64,000 nt of DNA from Bifidobacterium aesculapii (GTDB lineage: Bacteria; Actinomycetota; Actinomycetes; Actinomycetales; Bifidobacteriaceae). The stretch spans positions 1-64,000 of the forward strand of contig NZ_BCFK01000003.1 in the NCBI RefSeq assembly GCF_001417815.1, written 5' to 3'. A program made the position numbers and the translations under genes. Shown here in pieces: positions 27,850-36,961 of this stretch. How positions within the stretch are numbered: position 1 is the first letter of the stretch; the number at the start of each line of letters is the position of its first letter. The notes under the pieces were generated by a model, which worked only from the letters and a program-made list of their open reading frames with translations, had not been told where the DNA came from and searched no databases.

Positions 27850-27855
27850 TAGCGT
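27850..27855 (+). promoter_or_regulatory. -10-like TAGCGT before the exported nucleotidase
   Basis: TAGCGT, a 6-nt gap (GAAAAC), then GTG 27862. No Shine-Dalgarno is present. Weak hexamer; listed because the spacing matches the other leaderless candidates. Confidence 0.3.
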
Positions 27856-27861
27856 GAAAAC

Positions 27862-29643
27862 GTGAGCAGGATGAAGTGGAGCCGGCGCACGAATGCCGGC
27901 GGGCGGCGTGGGGCCGTCCTTGCAGGATTCGTCATTCTCGTGGCCGCGGCTCTGGCGGCTCCCAGCGCGTTCGCCGCAGGCGGGGCCGGACTCGCCTTCC
28001 CGAACCAGGCCGGGCAGGATGCGCGCACCGTCACCATCGCGGACATCACCGACTTCCACGGGCATATCGAACAGGGGGAGGCCAACGCCAACGCGTTCGA
28101 CCTCGCCGAAGCATACAATCCGGGCAACATGGTGCCAGTCTCCGCCGGCGACCTGGTCGGAGGCAGCCCCTACGAATCCGCGTTCGAACAGGACGAGCCC
28201 ACGCTGAAGATGGCCCAGGCGTGGGGATTGACCGTCTCCGCCGTCGGCAACCACGAATTCGACCGCGGCGTGAAGGACTTCAACACGCGCATCGCCGACC
28301 CGTCCAACGGCATCGAATGGCTGTGCGCGAACGTCTCCGCACGCAACAAGTCCGAGCACGGCGCACTCAGCCACGTCAAGGACTACACGATCAGGAACGT
28401 CAACGGCAGGCGGGTCGCGTTCGTCGGCGCGCTCACCGACGCGCTCGGCGCCGTCGCCACGCCCGCCATCACACGCGACGCCGAACTGACCGAACGCGCC
28501 GTGCACGCCATCAACCGCGTCGCCGACCGGCTCAGCGACGGCGACGAGGCGAACGGCGAAGCCGACGCCGTCGTCGCGCTGCTCCACGCCGATGCGAGCG
28601 CCGCCGCCGGAACCGGCGACGAGGCGCTCGACCGCAACGTCGACCTCGTCTACGCGGGCCACAGCCACGCCGTCAAACGACTGAAGACCGCCGCCGGCGC
28701 GCCCATCATCGAAGCGGGCAGCTTCGGGCGTGACATGGCCGTGCAGGACCTCGTCATCGAGGGGACCGGACGCGGCGCGCATGTCGACGTGCGCGACGTG
28801 GACCTCGGCAACGGCATCGTCGCCGCCGGCGTGCCCGGCGTGTACGATCTGAGCGGCATCGACGCCCGGGGCGGCGTCGGACAGGCCGCGTGGCGCAGCG
28901 CGGGGGAGACCTCCGCGAGGGTGCGCCGTGCCGCGGCCATCTACACGCAGGCCACGGCGAAGGCGAAACGCGTGGGCGGCAAGGTCGTCGGCACCATCGC
29001 CAAGGGCGCGTACTTCGGCAAGGTTGCCTCGCACGGCACCGAAAGCTCGCTCGGCATGCTCGTCGCCGATGCGCAGCGCGAGGCGGTTCGCCGCGAACTG
29101 TACGCGGGCGACCGCATTCCCGTCGTCGGGTTCTCGAACGACGGCAGCCTGCGCACGAACGACCTCGACCTCGACGGCGACGGACGCATCACCCTCAAGG
29201 AGGTCGACAGCATGATGGCGCTGCAGTTCCACGTGGCCAAGGTCACTTTGACCGGCAAGGAGCTCAAGGCAGTGCTCGCGCAGCAGTGGCGCGGCAAGGC
29301 GGGAAGACTCGCCGTCTCGAGGCTCGGCGTGTCGTCCAACGTGTCCTACCGGTACACGACCGACGGCAGGCAGCCGCTCGTGCCCGGCGAGCCCGTCGAG
29401 GACGCGGGCGACGTGACCATCGTGGATCTGAGGATCGACGGCAGGCCGATCGGCGACGACGATCTGGTGATCGCCGCGTCCAACTCGTTCCTGCTGCAGG
29501 GCGGGGACCGGTACACCGCATTCCGTTCCGGCACCAACTATCAGGAGTTCGACGAGAAGTACAACGAGGCGCTCGTGCAGTACCTCGGGCGGCACCCGGG
29601 CGTGGGCATCGCCGCGCCCGTCACCGGCGTCGTGCTCGTGTGA
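27862..29643 (+). CDS. Secreted 5'-nucleotidase / 2',3'-cyclic phosphodiesterase family protein
   Basis: 593 aa from GTG 27862 (ATG 27871 in the same frame). A signal peptide covers about 1-38 with an AFAAG-like cleavage site. The metallophosphatase domain shows the dinuclear-metal ligands in DITDFHGHIE, SAGDLVGGS, GNHEFDRG and AGHSHAVK. The 5'-nucleotidase C-terminal domain (about 360-590) has FSNDGSLRTN and the substrate loop FLLQGGDRYTAF. It should release phosphate from nucleotides outside the cell. No sorting signal or C-terminal TM, so it is probably freely secreted. Related to, but only half the size of, the anchored protein at 42393. Confidence 0.87.
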   Translation: MSRMKWSRRTNAGGRRGAVLAGFVILVAAALAAPSAFAAGGAGLAFPNQAGQDARTVTIADITDFHGHIEQGEANANAFDLAEAYNPGNMVPVSAGDLVGGSPYESAFEQDEPTLKMAQAWGLTVSAVGNHEFDRGVKDFNTRIADPSNGIEWLCANVSARNKSEHGALSHVKDYTIRNVNGRRVAFVGALTDALGAVATPAITRDAELTERAVHAINRVADRLSDGDEANGEADAVVALLHADASAAAGTGDEALDRNVDLVYAGHSHAVKRLKTAAGAPIIEAGSFGRDMAVQDLVIEGTGRGAHVDVRDVDLGNGIVAAGVPGVYDLSGIDARGGVGQAAWRSAGETSARVRRAAAIYTQATAKAKRVGGKVVGTIAKGAYFGKVASHGTESSLGMLVADAQREAVRRELYAGDRIPVVGFSNDGSLRTNDLDLDGDGRITLKEVDSMMALQFHVAKVTLTGKELKAVLAQQWRGKAGRLAVSRLGVSSNVSYRYTTDGRQPLVPGEPVEDAGDVTIVDLRIDGRPIGDDDLVIAASNSFLLQGGDRYTAFRSGTNYQEFDEKYNEALVQYLGRHPGVGIAAPVTGVVLV

Positions 29644-29710
29644 GCGATGGGCGGCCCCGCCCCGCGTGGCGGGCGTGTGGTCCGCGGCGTGGGCAACGGC
29701 GCCCGATAGG

Positions 29711-29747
29711 GGAGGCCCCCGGTTCCTTGAGGGAACCGGGGGCCTCC
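29711..29747. terminator. Bidirectional terminator
   Basis: A 16-bp perfect stem starting GGAGGCCCCCGGTTCC with loop TTGAG, between the nucleotidase and the convergent DUF349 gene. Confidence 0.85.
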
Positions 29748-29803
29748 TGCGTATGTGACCGTATCAGTACGACCGGTAGACCGGTATCAGCGCGGTGCCG
29801 TCG

Positions 29804-31255
29804 TCACTTCACGGCGTTGAGCCACTGCTCCTTCGTGGCCTTCTCGGCCTCGAGCTTCGCCTTCTTCTTCGGGTCGGACTCGGCGGCGATCTTCTCGTCG
29901 AGCTCGGCGAGCTGCGCGTTGAGCTGCTCCTCGAAGCTGGACTTGCGGGCGTCGGCCTCCGGGTCGGACTGCTTCCAGGCGGCGTCCTCGACGGCCTTGA
30001 TCTGCTTGTCGACCGCGTCCAGACGGCCCTCGATGCGGCGCATGTCGTCGCGCGGCACGTAGCCGATCTGATCCCACTCCTCCTGGATCTTCGCGAGCTC
30101 CTGACGGGCGCGCTTGGCGGCCTTCTCGTCGGCGACGGGCACCAGGGCCTCCGCCTTCTTGAGCAGCTCCTCCTTGGCGGCGAGGTTCTCCTTCTCCGAA
30201 GAGGAGATCTGGTCGCGGTCGGCCTGGCGCGCGTTGAAGAACGTGTCGGCGGCCTCGCGGAACTGCGCCCACAGGGCGTCGTCCTCGTTGCGGCCGGCGC
30301 GGCCCGCCTTCTTCCAGCGGTCCATCAGCTCGTTGAATCGGCGGGAGGTCTCGCCCCAGGCGGTGGAGTCCTTCAGCTCGTTCGCCTCGGCGATGATCTC
30401 CTCCTTGATGGTGCGGGCCTCCTTGCGCTCCGTGTCGCGGGCCTGCGCCCACTTGCGGCGGGACTGGTTGAACGTGGTGCGCGCGGCGGAGAAACGCTTC
30501 CACAGCTCGTCCGCGTCCTTCTTGTCGATGCGCACGTTGTTGCGCTGGTGCTCCTGCCATTCGTCGAACAGGGCGCGGAACTTGTCCGCCGTGGAACGCC
30601 AGTTCGTGGTGTCGCCCAGCGAGGCGGCCAGCGCCTCGGCCTTCTCGACGATCGCGGTGCGGCCTTCGATGGCCTTGGCCATCGCGGCCTTGCGGGCCTC
30701 GGCGATCTGCGTCTTCTTCGCCTCGCCGGCCGTCTTCAGCTCCTCGAGCTGCGCCTTCAGGGCGGCGATGTCGCCGACGACGGCGGGGGATTCGGTCTCC
30801 TCGGCGAGCAGCTTGAGCGACTCGTCGATCTCGCGCGGCTTGACGTTGCGGGACTTCAGACGCGCGGCGAGCGCGTCGAGCTTGGCCTTGAGGTCCAGGA
30901 AGCGGCGTGCGTACAGGGCCAGAGCCTCCTCCTTGGAGACGTCCGGGAACTGGCCGACCTCGCGCTCGGTCTCGCCCTCCTTGACGTACACGGTGCCGTT
31001 GTCGTCCACGCGGCCGAACGCCTCGGCCTCGTGAATCGCCGCCTCGGTGTGGCCCTGCGCGGGCGCGGGGGCCGCGACGTGCGCGGCGGCGGGCTTGTGT
31101 GCGAACGCGGCCGGGGATGGCGCGTGCGGCTTCGGCATCGCCGAGGGTTTCGGAGCGGCGGCCGCGGCGGGGGCGGTCGGTTCCACCGCAGGCTGCGTCG
31201 CCTGCTCGGTGGGCTCGGTGGTGTTCTCGGTTTCGGTGACGTTCTCGTCGGCCAT
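29804..31255 (-). CDS. DUF349-domain protein
   Basis: 483 aa; ATG 31255 with AAGGAG upstream. The first ~75 residues are Pro/Ala/Thr-rich and probably disordered. The rest is repeated DUF349 helical units: successive blocks with the family signature W-x-x-x-x-x-x-F-x-x-L-x-x-x-W (NWRSTADKFRALFDEWQ, AWGETSRRFNELMDRWK) and repeated W-x-R-F/Q-F motifs (LWKRFSAARTTFNQSRR, LWAQFREAADTFFNARQ). It ends in a Lys/Glu coiled coil. Cytoplasmic, common in actinobacteria; the function is not established. Divergent from hisS with about 200 nt between starts. Confidence 0.85.
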   Translation of the reverse strand: MADENVTETENTTEPTEQATQPAVEPTAPAAAAAPKPSAMPKPHAPSPAAFAHKPAAAHVAAPAPAQGHTEAAIHEAEAFGRVDDNGTVYVKEGETEREVGQFPDVSKEEALALYARRFLDLKAKLDALAARLKSRNVKPREIDESLKLLAEETESPAVVGDIAALKAQLEELKTAGEAKKTQIAEARKAAMAKAIEGRTAIVEKAEALAASLGDTTNWRSTADKFRALFDEWQEHQRNNVRIDKKDADELWKRFSAARTTFNQSRRKWAQARDTERKEARTIKEEIIAEANELKDSTAWGETSRRFNELMDRWKKAGRAGRNEDDALWAQFREAADTFFNARQADRDQISSSEKENLAAKEELLKKAEALVPVADEKAAKRARQELAKIQEEWDQIGYVPRDDMRRIEGRLDAVDKQIKAVEDAAWKQSDPEADARKSSFEEQLNAQLAELDEKIAAESDPKKKAKLEAEKATKEQWLNAVK

Positions 31256-31444
31256 GGCCAGCTCCTTACAGCTTGGAAGTGTGTGCGGTTCGCGTCCCGC
31301 ACCCCGCGCGGCCGATGGCGGACGCCATGTGCATACGGGTATGGGCATATGGCTTCCCAAGGCTCTCCCATGACGGTTCCCATGCGGAACGACCATTGGG
31401 AAATACCCGGTCCGGCGGCGGTGTTTGACGCAACCCTCACCTAT

Positions 31445-31450
31445 TATATT
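31445..31450 (+). promoter_or_regulatory. -10 hexamer TATATT for hisS (leaderless)
   Basis: TATATT lies 6 nt before GTG 31457 with no Shine-Dalgarno; TTGACG at 31425 could be a -35 though the spacer is only 14 nt. Predicts a transcript starting at the GTG. Confidence 0.5.
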
Positions 31451-31456
31451 GATTTC

Positions 31457-32836
31457 GTGGCTAAAGGCGCATCAATTTCAGGATTTCCAGAGTGGCTCCC
31501 CTCTGAACGTGTTGTGGAGCAGCGTGTCATCGACACGCTCCGTGAGGTTTTCGAGCTCAACGGCTTCCTCGGCATCGAGACCCGTGCCGTGGAAACCGGG
31601 GCTTCCCTGCTGAAGAAGGGCGAGACCAGCAAGGAGATCTACCTGCTGTCCCGCCTGCAGGAGGTCGGCAGCGAGTCCGACACTCCGGTGGAGGACCGTT
31701 TGGGCCTGCACTTCGATCTGACCGTGCCGCTGAGCCGGTATGTGGTCGAGCATTCCGGGCAGCTGGCGTTCCCGTTCAAGCGCTGGCAGATCCAGAAGGT
31801 GTGGCGTGGCGAACGCCCGCAGGAGGGCCGTTTCCGTGAGTTCGTCCAGGCCGATATCGACGTGATCGGCGCGGGGGACCTGCCCGACCACTACGAGGTC
31901 GAACTGCCGCTCGTCATGGTCTCCGCGTTGGAGCGCCTGCGCGCGTTCGGCCTGCCCAAGGCCACCGTGCACGCGAACAACCGCAAGCTGTCCGAAGGGT
32001 TCTACCGCGGGCTCGGCCTGACCGACATCGAAGGCGTGCTGCGCGAGATCGACAAGCTCGACAAGATCGGCGCCGACGAGGTCGCGAAGCTGCTCGTCGA
32101 AGGCTGCGGCGCCGACGACGCCCAGGCGCGCGCCTGCCTCGAACTGGCCGGACTGACCGCCGCCGACGGCGCCGAGCTCGCCGCGAAGTTCGACGCGCTG
32201 TGCGACGCCCACGGCATCGGAAGGGAATCCGAGGCGTACGACCTCGCGAAGCAGGGACTCGACACGCTCGCGATGATCGTCGACCAAGCCGCGGCGATCC
32301 GCCCCGGCTCGGTGATCGCCGACCTCAAGATCGCGCGCGGACTCGACTACTACACCGGATCCGTCTACGAGACGTTCCTCGACGGCGCCGACTCGCTCGG
32401 CTCCATCTGCTCCGGTGGCCGCTACGACAACCTTGCCTCGCAGGGCAAGCACAAGTACCCGGGCGTGGGCCTGTCCATCGGCCTGAGCCGTCTGGTCAGC
32501 TACATGCTGCACACCGCCGGCGCGCACGCCAGCCGCGTCTCGCCCGCCAGCGTGCTCGTCGCCGTGTGGGACGAGGCGGAGCGCGCCGCGTCGAACGCGA
32601 TCGCGAACACGCTGCGCTCGCGCGGCATCGCGGCCGACGTGGCGCCGACCGCCGCCAAGCTCGGCAAGCAGATCAAGTACGCCGACAAGCTCGGCATCCC
32701 GTACGTGTGGTTCCCGGGTCAGGAGGGCGCCGGCGACGAGGTGAAGGACATCGTCTCCGGCGAGCAGACGCCCGCCGACGCCACGTCATGGGAGCCGGAT
32801 ACTGTTAATGCCCGGCAAACCGTTGTCATCGACTGA
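31457..32836 (+). CDS. hisS: Histidyl-tRNA synthetase
   Basis: 459 aa class II synthetase charging tRNA-His. The GTG start (then [16 protein letters not shown]) matches the family N-terminus; the very long upstream frame is an antisense shadow of the DUF349 gene. Motif 1 region [15 protein letters not shown], motif 2 with [23 protein letters not shown] (split by a turn), the His loops [16 protein letters not shown] and GGRYDNL, and motif 3 [10 protein letters not shown] are present. The anticodon-binding domain is C-terminal ([17 protein letters not shown]). aspS follows after 65 nt, so they form one operon. Confidence 0.96.
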   Translation: MAKGASISGFPEWLPSERVVEQRVIDTLREVFELNGFLGIETRAVETGASLLKKGETSKEIYLLSRLQEVGSESDTPVEDRLGLHFDLTVPLSRYVVEHSGQLAFPFKRWQIQKVWRGERPQEGRFREFVQADIDVIGAGDLPDHYEVELPLVMVSALERLRAFGLPKATVHANNRKLSEGFYRGLGLTDIEGVLREIDKLDKIGADEVAKLLVEGCGADDAQARACLELAGLTAADGAELAAKFDALCDAHGIGRESEAYDLAKQGLDTLAMIVDQAAAIRPGSVIADLKIARGLDYYTGSVYETFLDGADSLGSICSGGRYDNLASQGKHKYPGVGLSIGLSRLVSYMLHTAGAHASRVSPASVLVAVWDEAERAASNAIANTLRSRGIAADVAPTAAKLGKQIKYADKLGIPYVWFPGQEGAGDEVKDIVSGEQTPADATSWEPDTVNARQTVVID

Positions 32837-32901
32837 TTTTCCGTCGTTCCGCGCGCCGTGTCGGACGGTGCGCGGGGACCGCCAACATTGAAAGAGGAAG
32901 C

Positions 32902-34698
32902 ATGAGCCAGACGGCTTACAGAACACATCATGCGACCGAGGTCACCGAGGCCCTGGTCGGTCAGAAGGTCACCCTCGCCGGTTGGGTCGACCGTCGCCGC
33001 GACCACGGCGGCGTCGCCTTCATCGATCTGCGTGATTCCACCGGTCTCGTGCAGGTCGTCATCTACGACGAGGACATGGCCCGCCCGCTGCGCAGCGAAT
33101 TCGTCATCCAGGTCGTCGGCGAGGTCCGCCTGCGCCCGGAAGGCAACGAGAACGAGCATCTCGCCACCGGCAAGATCGAAGTCGTGGCCGAGTCCATCGA
33201 GATCCTCGCCAAGTCCGACGCGCTGCCGTTCCAGGTGTCCACCGCGCTCGAGAACGAGTCCGAGAACAAGCTGCCCGGCGAGGACGTGCGCCTCAAGTAC
33301 CGTTACCTCGATCTGCGCCGCCCGTCCATGCAGCACAACCTCAAGCTGCGCTCCGACATGACCAAGGCCGCCCGCCACGCGCTCGAGGAGATGGACTTCA
33401 CCGAGGTCGAGACCCCGACGTTCATCAAGTCCACCCCGGAGGGCGCGCGCGACTTCGTCGTGCCGGCCCGTCTCGTGCCCGGCTCCTGGTACGCGCTGCC
33501 GCAGTCCCCGCAGCTGTTGAAGCAGCTGCTCATGGTCTCCGGCGTCGAGCGCTACTACCAGCTGGCCCGCTGCTACCGCGACGAGGACTTCCGCGCCGAC
33601 CGCCAGCCCGAGTTCACCCAGCTCGACATGGAGATGGCGTACGTCGACCAGGAGGACGTCATGGCCATGGCCGAGAAGGTCATCGCCGCCATCTGGAAGT
33701 CCGCCGGCTACGAGGTCCAATTGCCGCTGCCGCGCATCACCTGGCAGGACGCGATGGACAAGTACGGCTCCGACAAGCCGGACCTGCGCTTCGGCAACCC
33801 GCTCGTCGAGCTCACCGACTACTTCAAGGACACGCCGTTCCGCGTGTTCCAGGCCCCGTACGTGGGCGCGGTCCTGTTCAAGGGCGGCGCCTCCACGCCG
33901 CGCCGTCAGTTCGACGCGTGGCAGGAGTGGGCGAAGCAGCGCGGCGCCAAGGGTCTCGCGTACGTGTCCTTCACCGAGGACGGCGAACTCAAGGGCCCCG
34001 TCGCCAAGAACCTGTCCGAAGCGGAGCGCGCGGGCCTCATGGAGGCCGTGGGCGCCGAACCCGGCGACGCCGTGTTCTTCGCCGCCGGCTCGCGCGAATC
34101 CTCCCAGCTGCTGCTGGGCGCCGTGCGCGTCGAGCTCGCCTCCCGCGCCGGTCTGCTCGACCCGAAGAAGTTCGCGTTCACGTGGGTCGTCGACTTCCCG
34201 CTGTTCAAGCGCACCGACGATCCGGACGACGACGACGTGGCGGTTGGTCACTCCAAGTGGACCTCCATGCACCACCCGTTCACCATGCCGAGCAAGGATT
34301 GGATCGACAAGTTCGACCAGGATCCGGAGCACGCCATGTCCGACTCCTACGACATCGTCTGCAACGGCGAGGAGATGGGCGGCGGCTCGGTGCGTATCCA
34401 CCGCGACGACATCCAGGACCGCGTGCTCAACGTGCTCGGCATCTCCTCCGAGGAGGCCGCGGAGAAGTTCGGCTTCCTGCTCGAGGCGTTCAAGTACGGC
34501 GCCCCGCCGCACGCGGGCATCGCGCTCGGCTGGGACCGCACCGTGTCGATCCTCGCGGGTGCGGACACGATCCGCGACGTCATCGCCTTCCCGAAGGCCG
34601 GCGGTGGCCGCGACCCGCTGACCGGCGCCCCGGCCCCGATCTCGGCCGAGCAGCGTGCCGAGACCGGCGTCGACTACGACCCGGACGAGGAGGACTGA
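32902..34698 (+). CDS. aspS: Aspartyl-tRNA synthetase, bacterial type
   Basis: 598 aa with GAAAGAGGAAG before the ATG. The N-terminal OB anticodon-binding domain (about 15-105; [20 protein letters not shown]) is followed by the class II core with motif 2 [20 protein letters not shown] (at the limit of what can be quoted), the bacterial GAD insertion domain (about 300-420) and motif 3 [13 protein letters not shown]. Charges tRNA-Asp; whether it also misacylates tRNA-Asn cannot be told here. It is followed within 17 nt by the first 88-bp element. Confidence 0.97.
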   Translation: MSQTAYRTHHATEVTEALVGQKVTLAGWVDRRRDHGGVAFIDLRDSTGLVQVVIYDEDMARPLRSEFVIQVVGEVRLRPEGNENEHLATGKIEVVAESIEILAKSDALPFQVSTALENESENKLPGEDVRLKYRYLDLRRPSMQHNLKLRSDMTKAARHALEEMDFTEVETPTFIKSTPEGARDFVVPARLVPGSWYALPQSPQLLKQLLMVSGVERYYQLARCYRDEDFRADRQPEFTQLDMEMAYVDQEDVMAMAEKVIAAIWKSAGYEVQLPLPRITWQDAMDKYGSDKPDLRFGNPLVELTDYFKDTPFRVFQAPYVGAVLFKGGASTPRRQFDAWQEWAKQRGAKGLAYVSFTEDGELKGPVAKNLSEAERAGLMEAVGAEPGDAVFFAAGSRESSQLLLGAVRVELASRAGLLDPKKFAFTWVVDFPLFKRTDDPDDDDVAVGHSKWTSMHHPFTMPSKDWIDKFDQDPEHAMSDSYDIVCNGEEMGGGSVRIHRDDIQDRVLNVLGISSEEAAEKFGFLLEAFKYGAPPHAGIALGWDRTVSILAGADTIRDVIAFPKAGGGRDPLTGAPAPISAEQRAETGVDYDPDEED

Positions 34699-34714
34699 TC
34701 CGAGCCCCTTTCCT

Positions 34715-34802
34715 CCCATGGTGCGGTAAACCCCTCATGGTGCGGTGGTTCAAAACGGCTTGATTCCGCCGTTATGGAGAAAGTGTGTCACCGCACCATG
34801 GG
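34715..34802 (+). repeat. 88-bp inverted-end element, copy 1
   Basis: Ends are perfect 13-bp inverted repeats (CCCATGGTGCGGT / ACCGCACCATGGG). A second internal copy of the left arm (CATGGTGCGGTG, 34736-34747) can pair with the same right arm, giving two exclusive hairpins. An inner AACGGC / GCCGTT stem lies in the middle. The stop codon of the next gene (minus strand) lies inside this copy. Confidence 0.95.
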
Positions 34803-35767
34803 TGGGATGAGGGGCGTCGCATGGCGGCTTCGCGGGCGAGTGCGCGGCGGAGATATTCGCCGCGCCGTGCGTTCGGGCGCAGTGCCGGGTCCGCCAACGC
34901 ATGAAATTCGGGAAGCGGCGCGCCTATGAACGGCGCGCCGATGGCATTCGCCACGGTTCGGGCGAAATCGCGCCGCGCCGTGTCGTTGTTCAAGTCATCG
35001 GCAAACACTTCGATGACGTTCCATCCCATCGCGCGCAGGTCGCGACGTTTGCGCTGGTCCCGGACGTACTGGCTGCGGAATCGTCGATGATGGTCGCCGT
35101 CATATTCGATGGCGACGCGACTTTTCGGGTACGCCATATCAACCGTGTGACGGGTGCTTCCGTCAGACGCGGCTATGTCGTGATGCATCACGGGCATGGA
35201 CAACCCGTACCTCAGCAAAGTGAGACGCGAACGTGTCTCCTGTACGGAATCGGATGGGCGCATGAGGGGGAGCGCGGCCTTGCAGCGGGCGCGTCCGACG
35301 ATACGTTTGAACGCAGACAGACGGTTGCCCAGTTCGTCGGTCGAATGATGGAACCGTCTGATGATGGATTCTCCGAGCACCACGAGTTCCATAAGATCCA
35401 GATATCGCGCGTATTGGATCCATGTGTCCACGGGGTGCATGCAGGCCAACCCATTATCGAGCTTGCGCACGGCGAACGCCTGATCCCATGTGCGGAAATC
35501 GACTCCGGTGATGCAGGATCGTATGATTCGGTCGCGGACGACGACCCGGAAATCGCACACGCTCAACCTAGGGCAATACGGTGTCTCTACGCCGTAGAGT
35601 TCCAGAGCCGTATCGAGAGCGAAACAGATCGTGCGTTCCGTCCTCAATCGGGGCAGGAGTTCCAGGCATTCCTTCGCCTTGATGACGGCGCGCTCGTCCA
35701 GACGATGTCGCATGTAGTCGTGCATCTCGCCGTTCTGCGGTACTTCGGTGTAGCCGTGTGTGTTCAT
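34772..35767 (-). CDS. DUF559/Vsr-like endonuclease-fold protein
   Basis: 331 aa from ATG 35767, chosen because TATCCT lies 6 nt upstream; an ATG at 35914 in the same frame is possible. The N-terminal ~180 residues resemble the AbiEi-like head that often precedes DUF559 (CFALDTALELYGVETPY, WDQAFAVRKLDNGLACMHPVDTWIQYA broken by turns). The C-terminal part has the PD-(D/E)XK-like core: ...KSRVAIEYDGDHHRRF (E-x-D-G-x-x-H) and RRDLRAMGWNVIEVFADDL. The last ~10 codons are supplied by the 88-bp element. The lower GC and flanking elements suggest transfer. A nuclease or toxin-like role is possible; none is shown. Confidence 0.65.
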   Translation of the reverse strand: MNTHGYTEVPQNGEMHDYMRHRLDERAVIKAKECLELLPRLRTERTICFALDTALELYGVETPYCPRLSVCDFRVVVRDRIIRSCITGVDFRTWDQAFAVRKLDNGLACMHPVDTWIQYARYLDLMELVVLGESIIRRFHHSTDELGNRLSAFKRIVGRARCKAALPLMRPSDSVQETRSRLTLLRYGLSMPVMHHDIAASDGSTRHTVDMAYPKSRVAIEYDGDHHRRFRSQYVRDQRKRRDLRAMGWNVIEVFADDLNNDTARRDFARTVANAIGAPFIGAPLPEFHALADPALRPNARRGEYLRRALAREAAMRRPSSHPWCGDTLSP

Positions 35768-35773
35768 GGCGGC

Positions 35774-35779
35774 AGGATA
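35774..35779 (-). promoter_or_regulatory. -10 hexamer TATCCT for the DUF559-like gene
   Basis: On the minus strand TATCCT, 6 nt (GCCGCC), then ATG 35767; supports that start. No Shine-Dalgarno. Confidence 0.4.
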
Positions 35780-35942
35780 CTCGATGATGATGTGAGAGAA
35801 GTGTGAATACAGGGCAATGTGGATAACCCGGATGCCGACATATGCCATGACGGCGTGTCGGATGAGCTCGTCCACAATCACGAGGCCGCCGACCAACCCC
35901 TTGCTATCAATCATTCACTACATTAACTATGAACGTACATTC

Positions 35943-36030
35943 CCCATGGTGCGGTAAACCCCTCATGGTGCGGTGGGTGAAAACGGCTTGATTCCGCCAT
36001 TATGGAGAAAGTGTGTTACCGCACCATGGG
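35943..36030 (+). repeat. 88-bp inverted-end element, copy 2
   Basis: Same orientation as copy 1 and differing at four positions. Ends CCCATGGTGCGGT / ACCGCACCATGGG are intact. It sits in a 450-nt gene-free stretch (35768-36217) that otherwise holds an AT-rich patch (35905-35940) and the YbaK-like gene's leader. Confidence 0.95.
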
Positions 36031-36217
36031 AAAAGATGGGGCGGGTGCGAAGTGCGGGTTATAGGGAAAGGGTATAGGCACGCCGGTGACTCGCCGGCAA
36101 GTCACCGGTATGCTGGGCGGGCAAACGAGGTCGTCTGATCGACCCGAACGGTGGCCGATTGTGCTGGATGGCCCGGCTCGTTCGGACGACGTGGGACATG
36201 CGGGAAGGGGAGTGCGT

Positions 36218-36775
36218 ATGACGTTGGAGATTCTGGACTGGCATGATGGGGATCTGCTGGCGAAGCCGGTGTTCGACCGGCTCAACGAGTTGGTCGCGTC
36301 GGGCGTGCCGGAATCGAAGATCCTCGGCGTGACGATCAATTCGGACGAGGAGTCGGACACCGATCTGTGGTGCCCGAAGTATTACGTGCCGTTCGCGATT
36401 ACCGGCAACGTGGTCGTCGTGCACACGCACAAGACGCGCAAGGCGCCGCCGCAGTTCGCCGCCGCATTCGTCACGGCGGACACGCGCGCCGATCTGAACG
36501 GCGTCGTCAAGCACACGCTCGAGGTCTCCAAGGTGAGCTTCGCGCCGATCGACGCGGCCGTGGAGGCCACCGGCATGGAGTCGGGCGGCATGTCGCCGAT
36601 CGGTCTGCCGGAAGGTTGGCCGCTGCTCGTCGACCAGCACATCCTGTCCATCCCGAAGCTGTACCTGGGCTCCGGCATCCGCCCCTCGAAGCTCGTGGTC
36701 GACGGCTCCATCTTCGCCGACCTGCCCGGCGTCACGTTCGTCTCCGCACTCGGCAAGCCGCGTCCGATTCAATAG
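36218..36775 (+). CDS. YbaK/EbsC-family aminoacyl-tRNA deacylase-like protein
   Basis: 185 aa with GGGAAGGGGAG before ATG 36218. The fold of the YbaK/ProX editing domain is suggested by the Lys in HTHKTRKAPPQFAAAFVTAD, the Gly-rich G-x-x-S-P-[IFV] loop ESGGMSPIGLPEGWPLLVDQ and SGIRPSKLVVDGSIFADLPG. Such proteins hydrolyse mischarged tRNA in trans. The N-terminus (TLEILDWHDGDLLAKPVFDRL) is longer than the minimal family. The gene is bracketed by 88-bp copies 2 and 3, so it may be accessory. Confidence 0.8.
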   Translation: MTLEILDWHDGDLLAKPVFDRLNELVASGVPESKILGVTINSDEESDTDLWCPKYYVPFAITGNVVVVHTHKTRKAPPQFAAAFVTADTRADLNGVVKHTLEVSKVSFAPIDAAVEATGMESGGMSPIGLPEGWPLLVDQHILSIPKLYLGSGIRPSKLVVDGSIFADLPGVTFVSALGKPRPIQ

Positions 36776-36793
36776 ATCCCGTACGCATCCTCT

Positions 36794-36881
36794 CCCATGG
36801 TGCGGTGACACACTTTCTCCATAACGGCGGAATCAAGCCGTTTTTAGCCACCGCACCATGAGGGGTTTACCGCACCATGGG
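36794..36881 (-). repeat. 88-bp inverted-end element, copy 3 (inverted)
   Basis: Reverse orientation relative to copies 1 and 2; its reverse complement differs from copy 1 at only two positions. It lies between the YbaK-like gene and the gluA promoter and could act as a terminator for the former. Confidence 0.95.
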
Positions 36882-36947
36882 AGTGAAGGGGAGGGGATGG
36901 TGAACGGTTGGTGTCGGTTTGGTGTGAGCCACGTAACACGGTGCCGT

Positions 36948-36953
36948 TATACT
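36948..36953 (+). promoter_or_regulatory. -10 hexamer TATACT for the glu operon
   Basis: TATACT (in GTTATACT) ends 8 nt before the gluA ATG; no Shine-Dalgarno lies between. Start of transcription would be within 0-2 nt of the ATG. Confidence 0.5.
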
Positions 36954-36961
36954 GACGGGCT

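Noticed and set aside
29795..31456. Long extension of the hisS frame upstream of GTG 31457
   Set aside because: The upstream part is antisense to the DUF349 gene; hisS family N-terminus begins at the GTG, next to a -10 hexamer.
32719..34719. 666-codon antisense ORF opposite aspS
   Set aside because: Same GC-driven artefact as above.
35768..35914. N-terminal extension of the DUF559-like protein to ATG 35914
   Set aside because: The extra residues are not family-like and the -10 hexamer sits directly before ATG 35767; kept only as an alternative.
34715..36881. A composite insertion sequence
   Set aside because: No transposase gene lies between the 88-bp copies; they are too short to be IS elements themselves.
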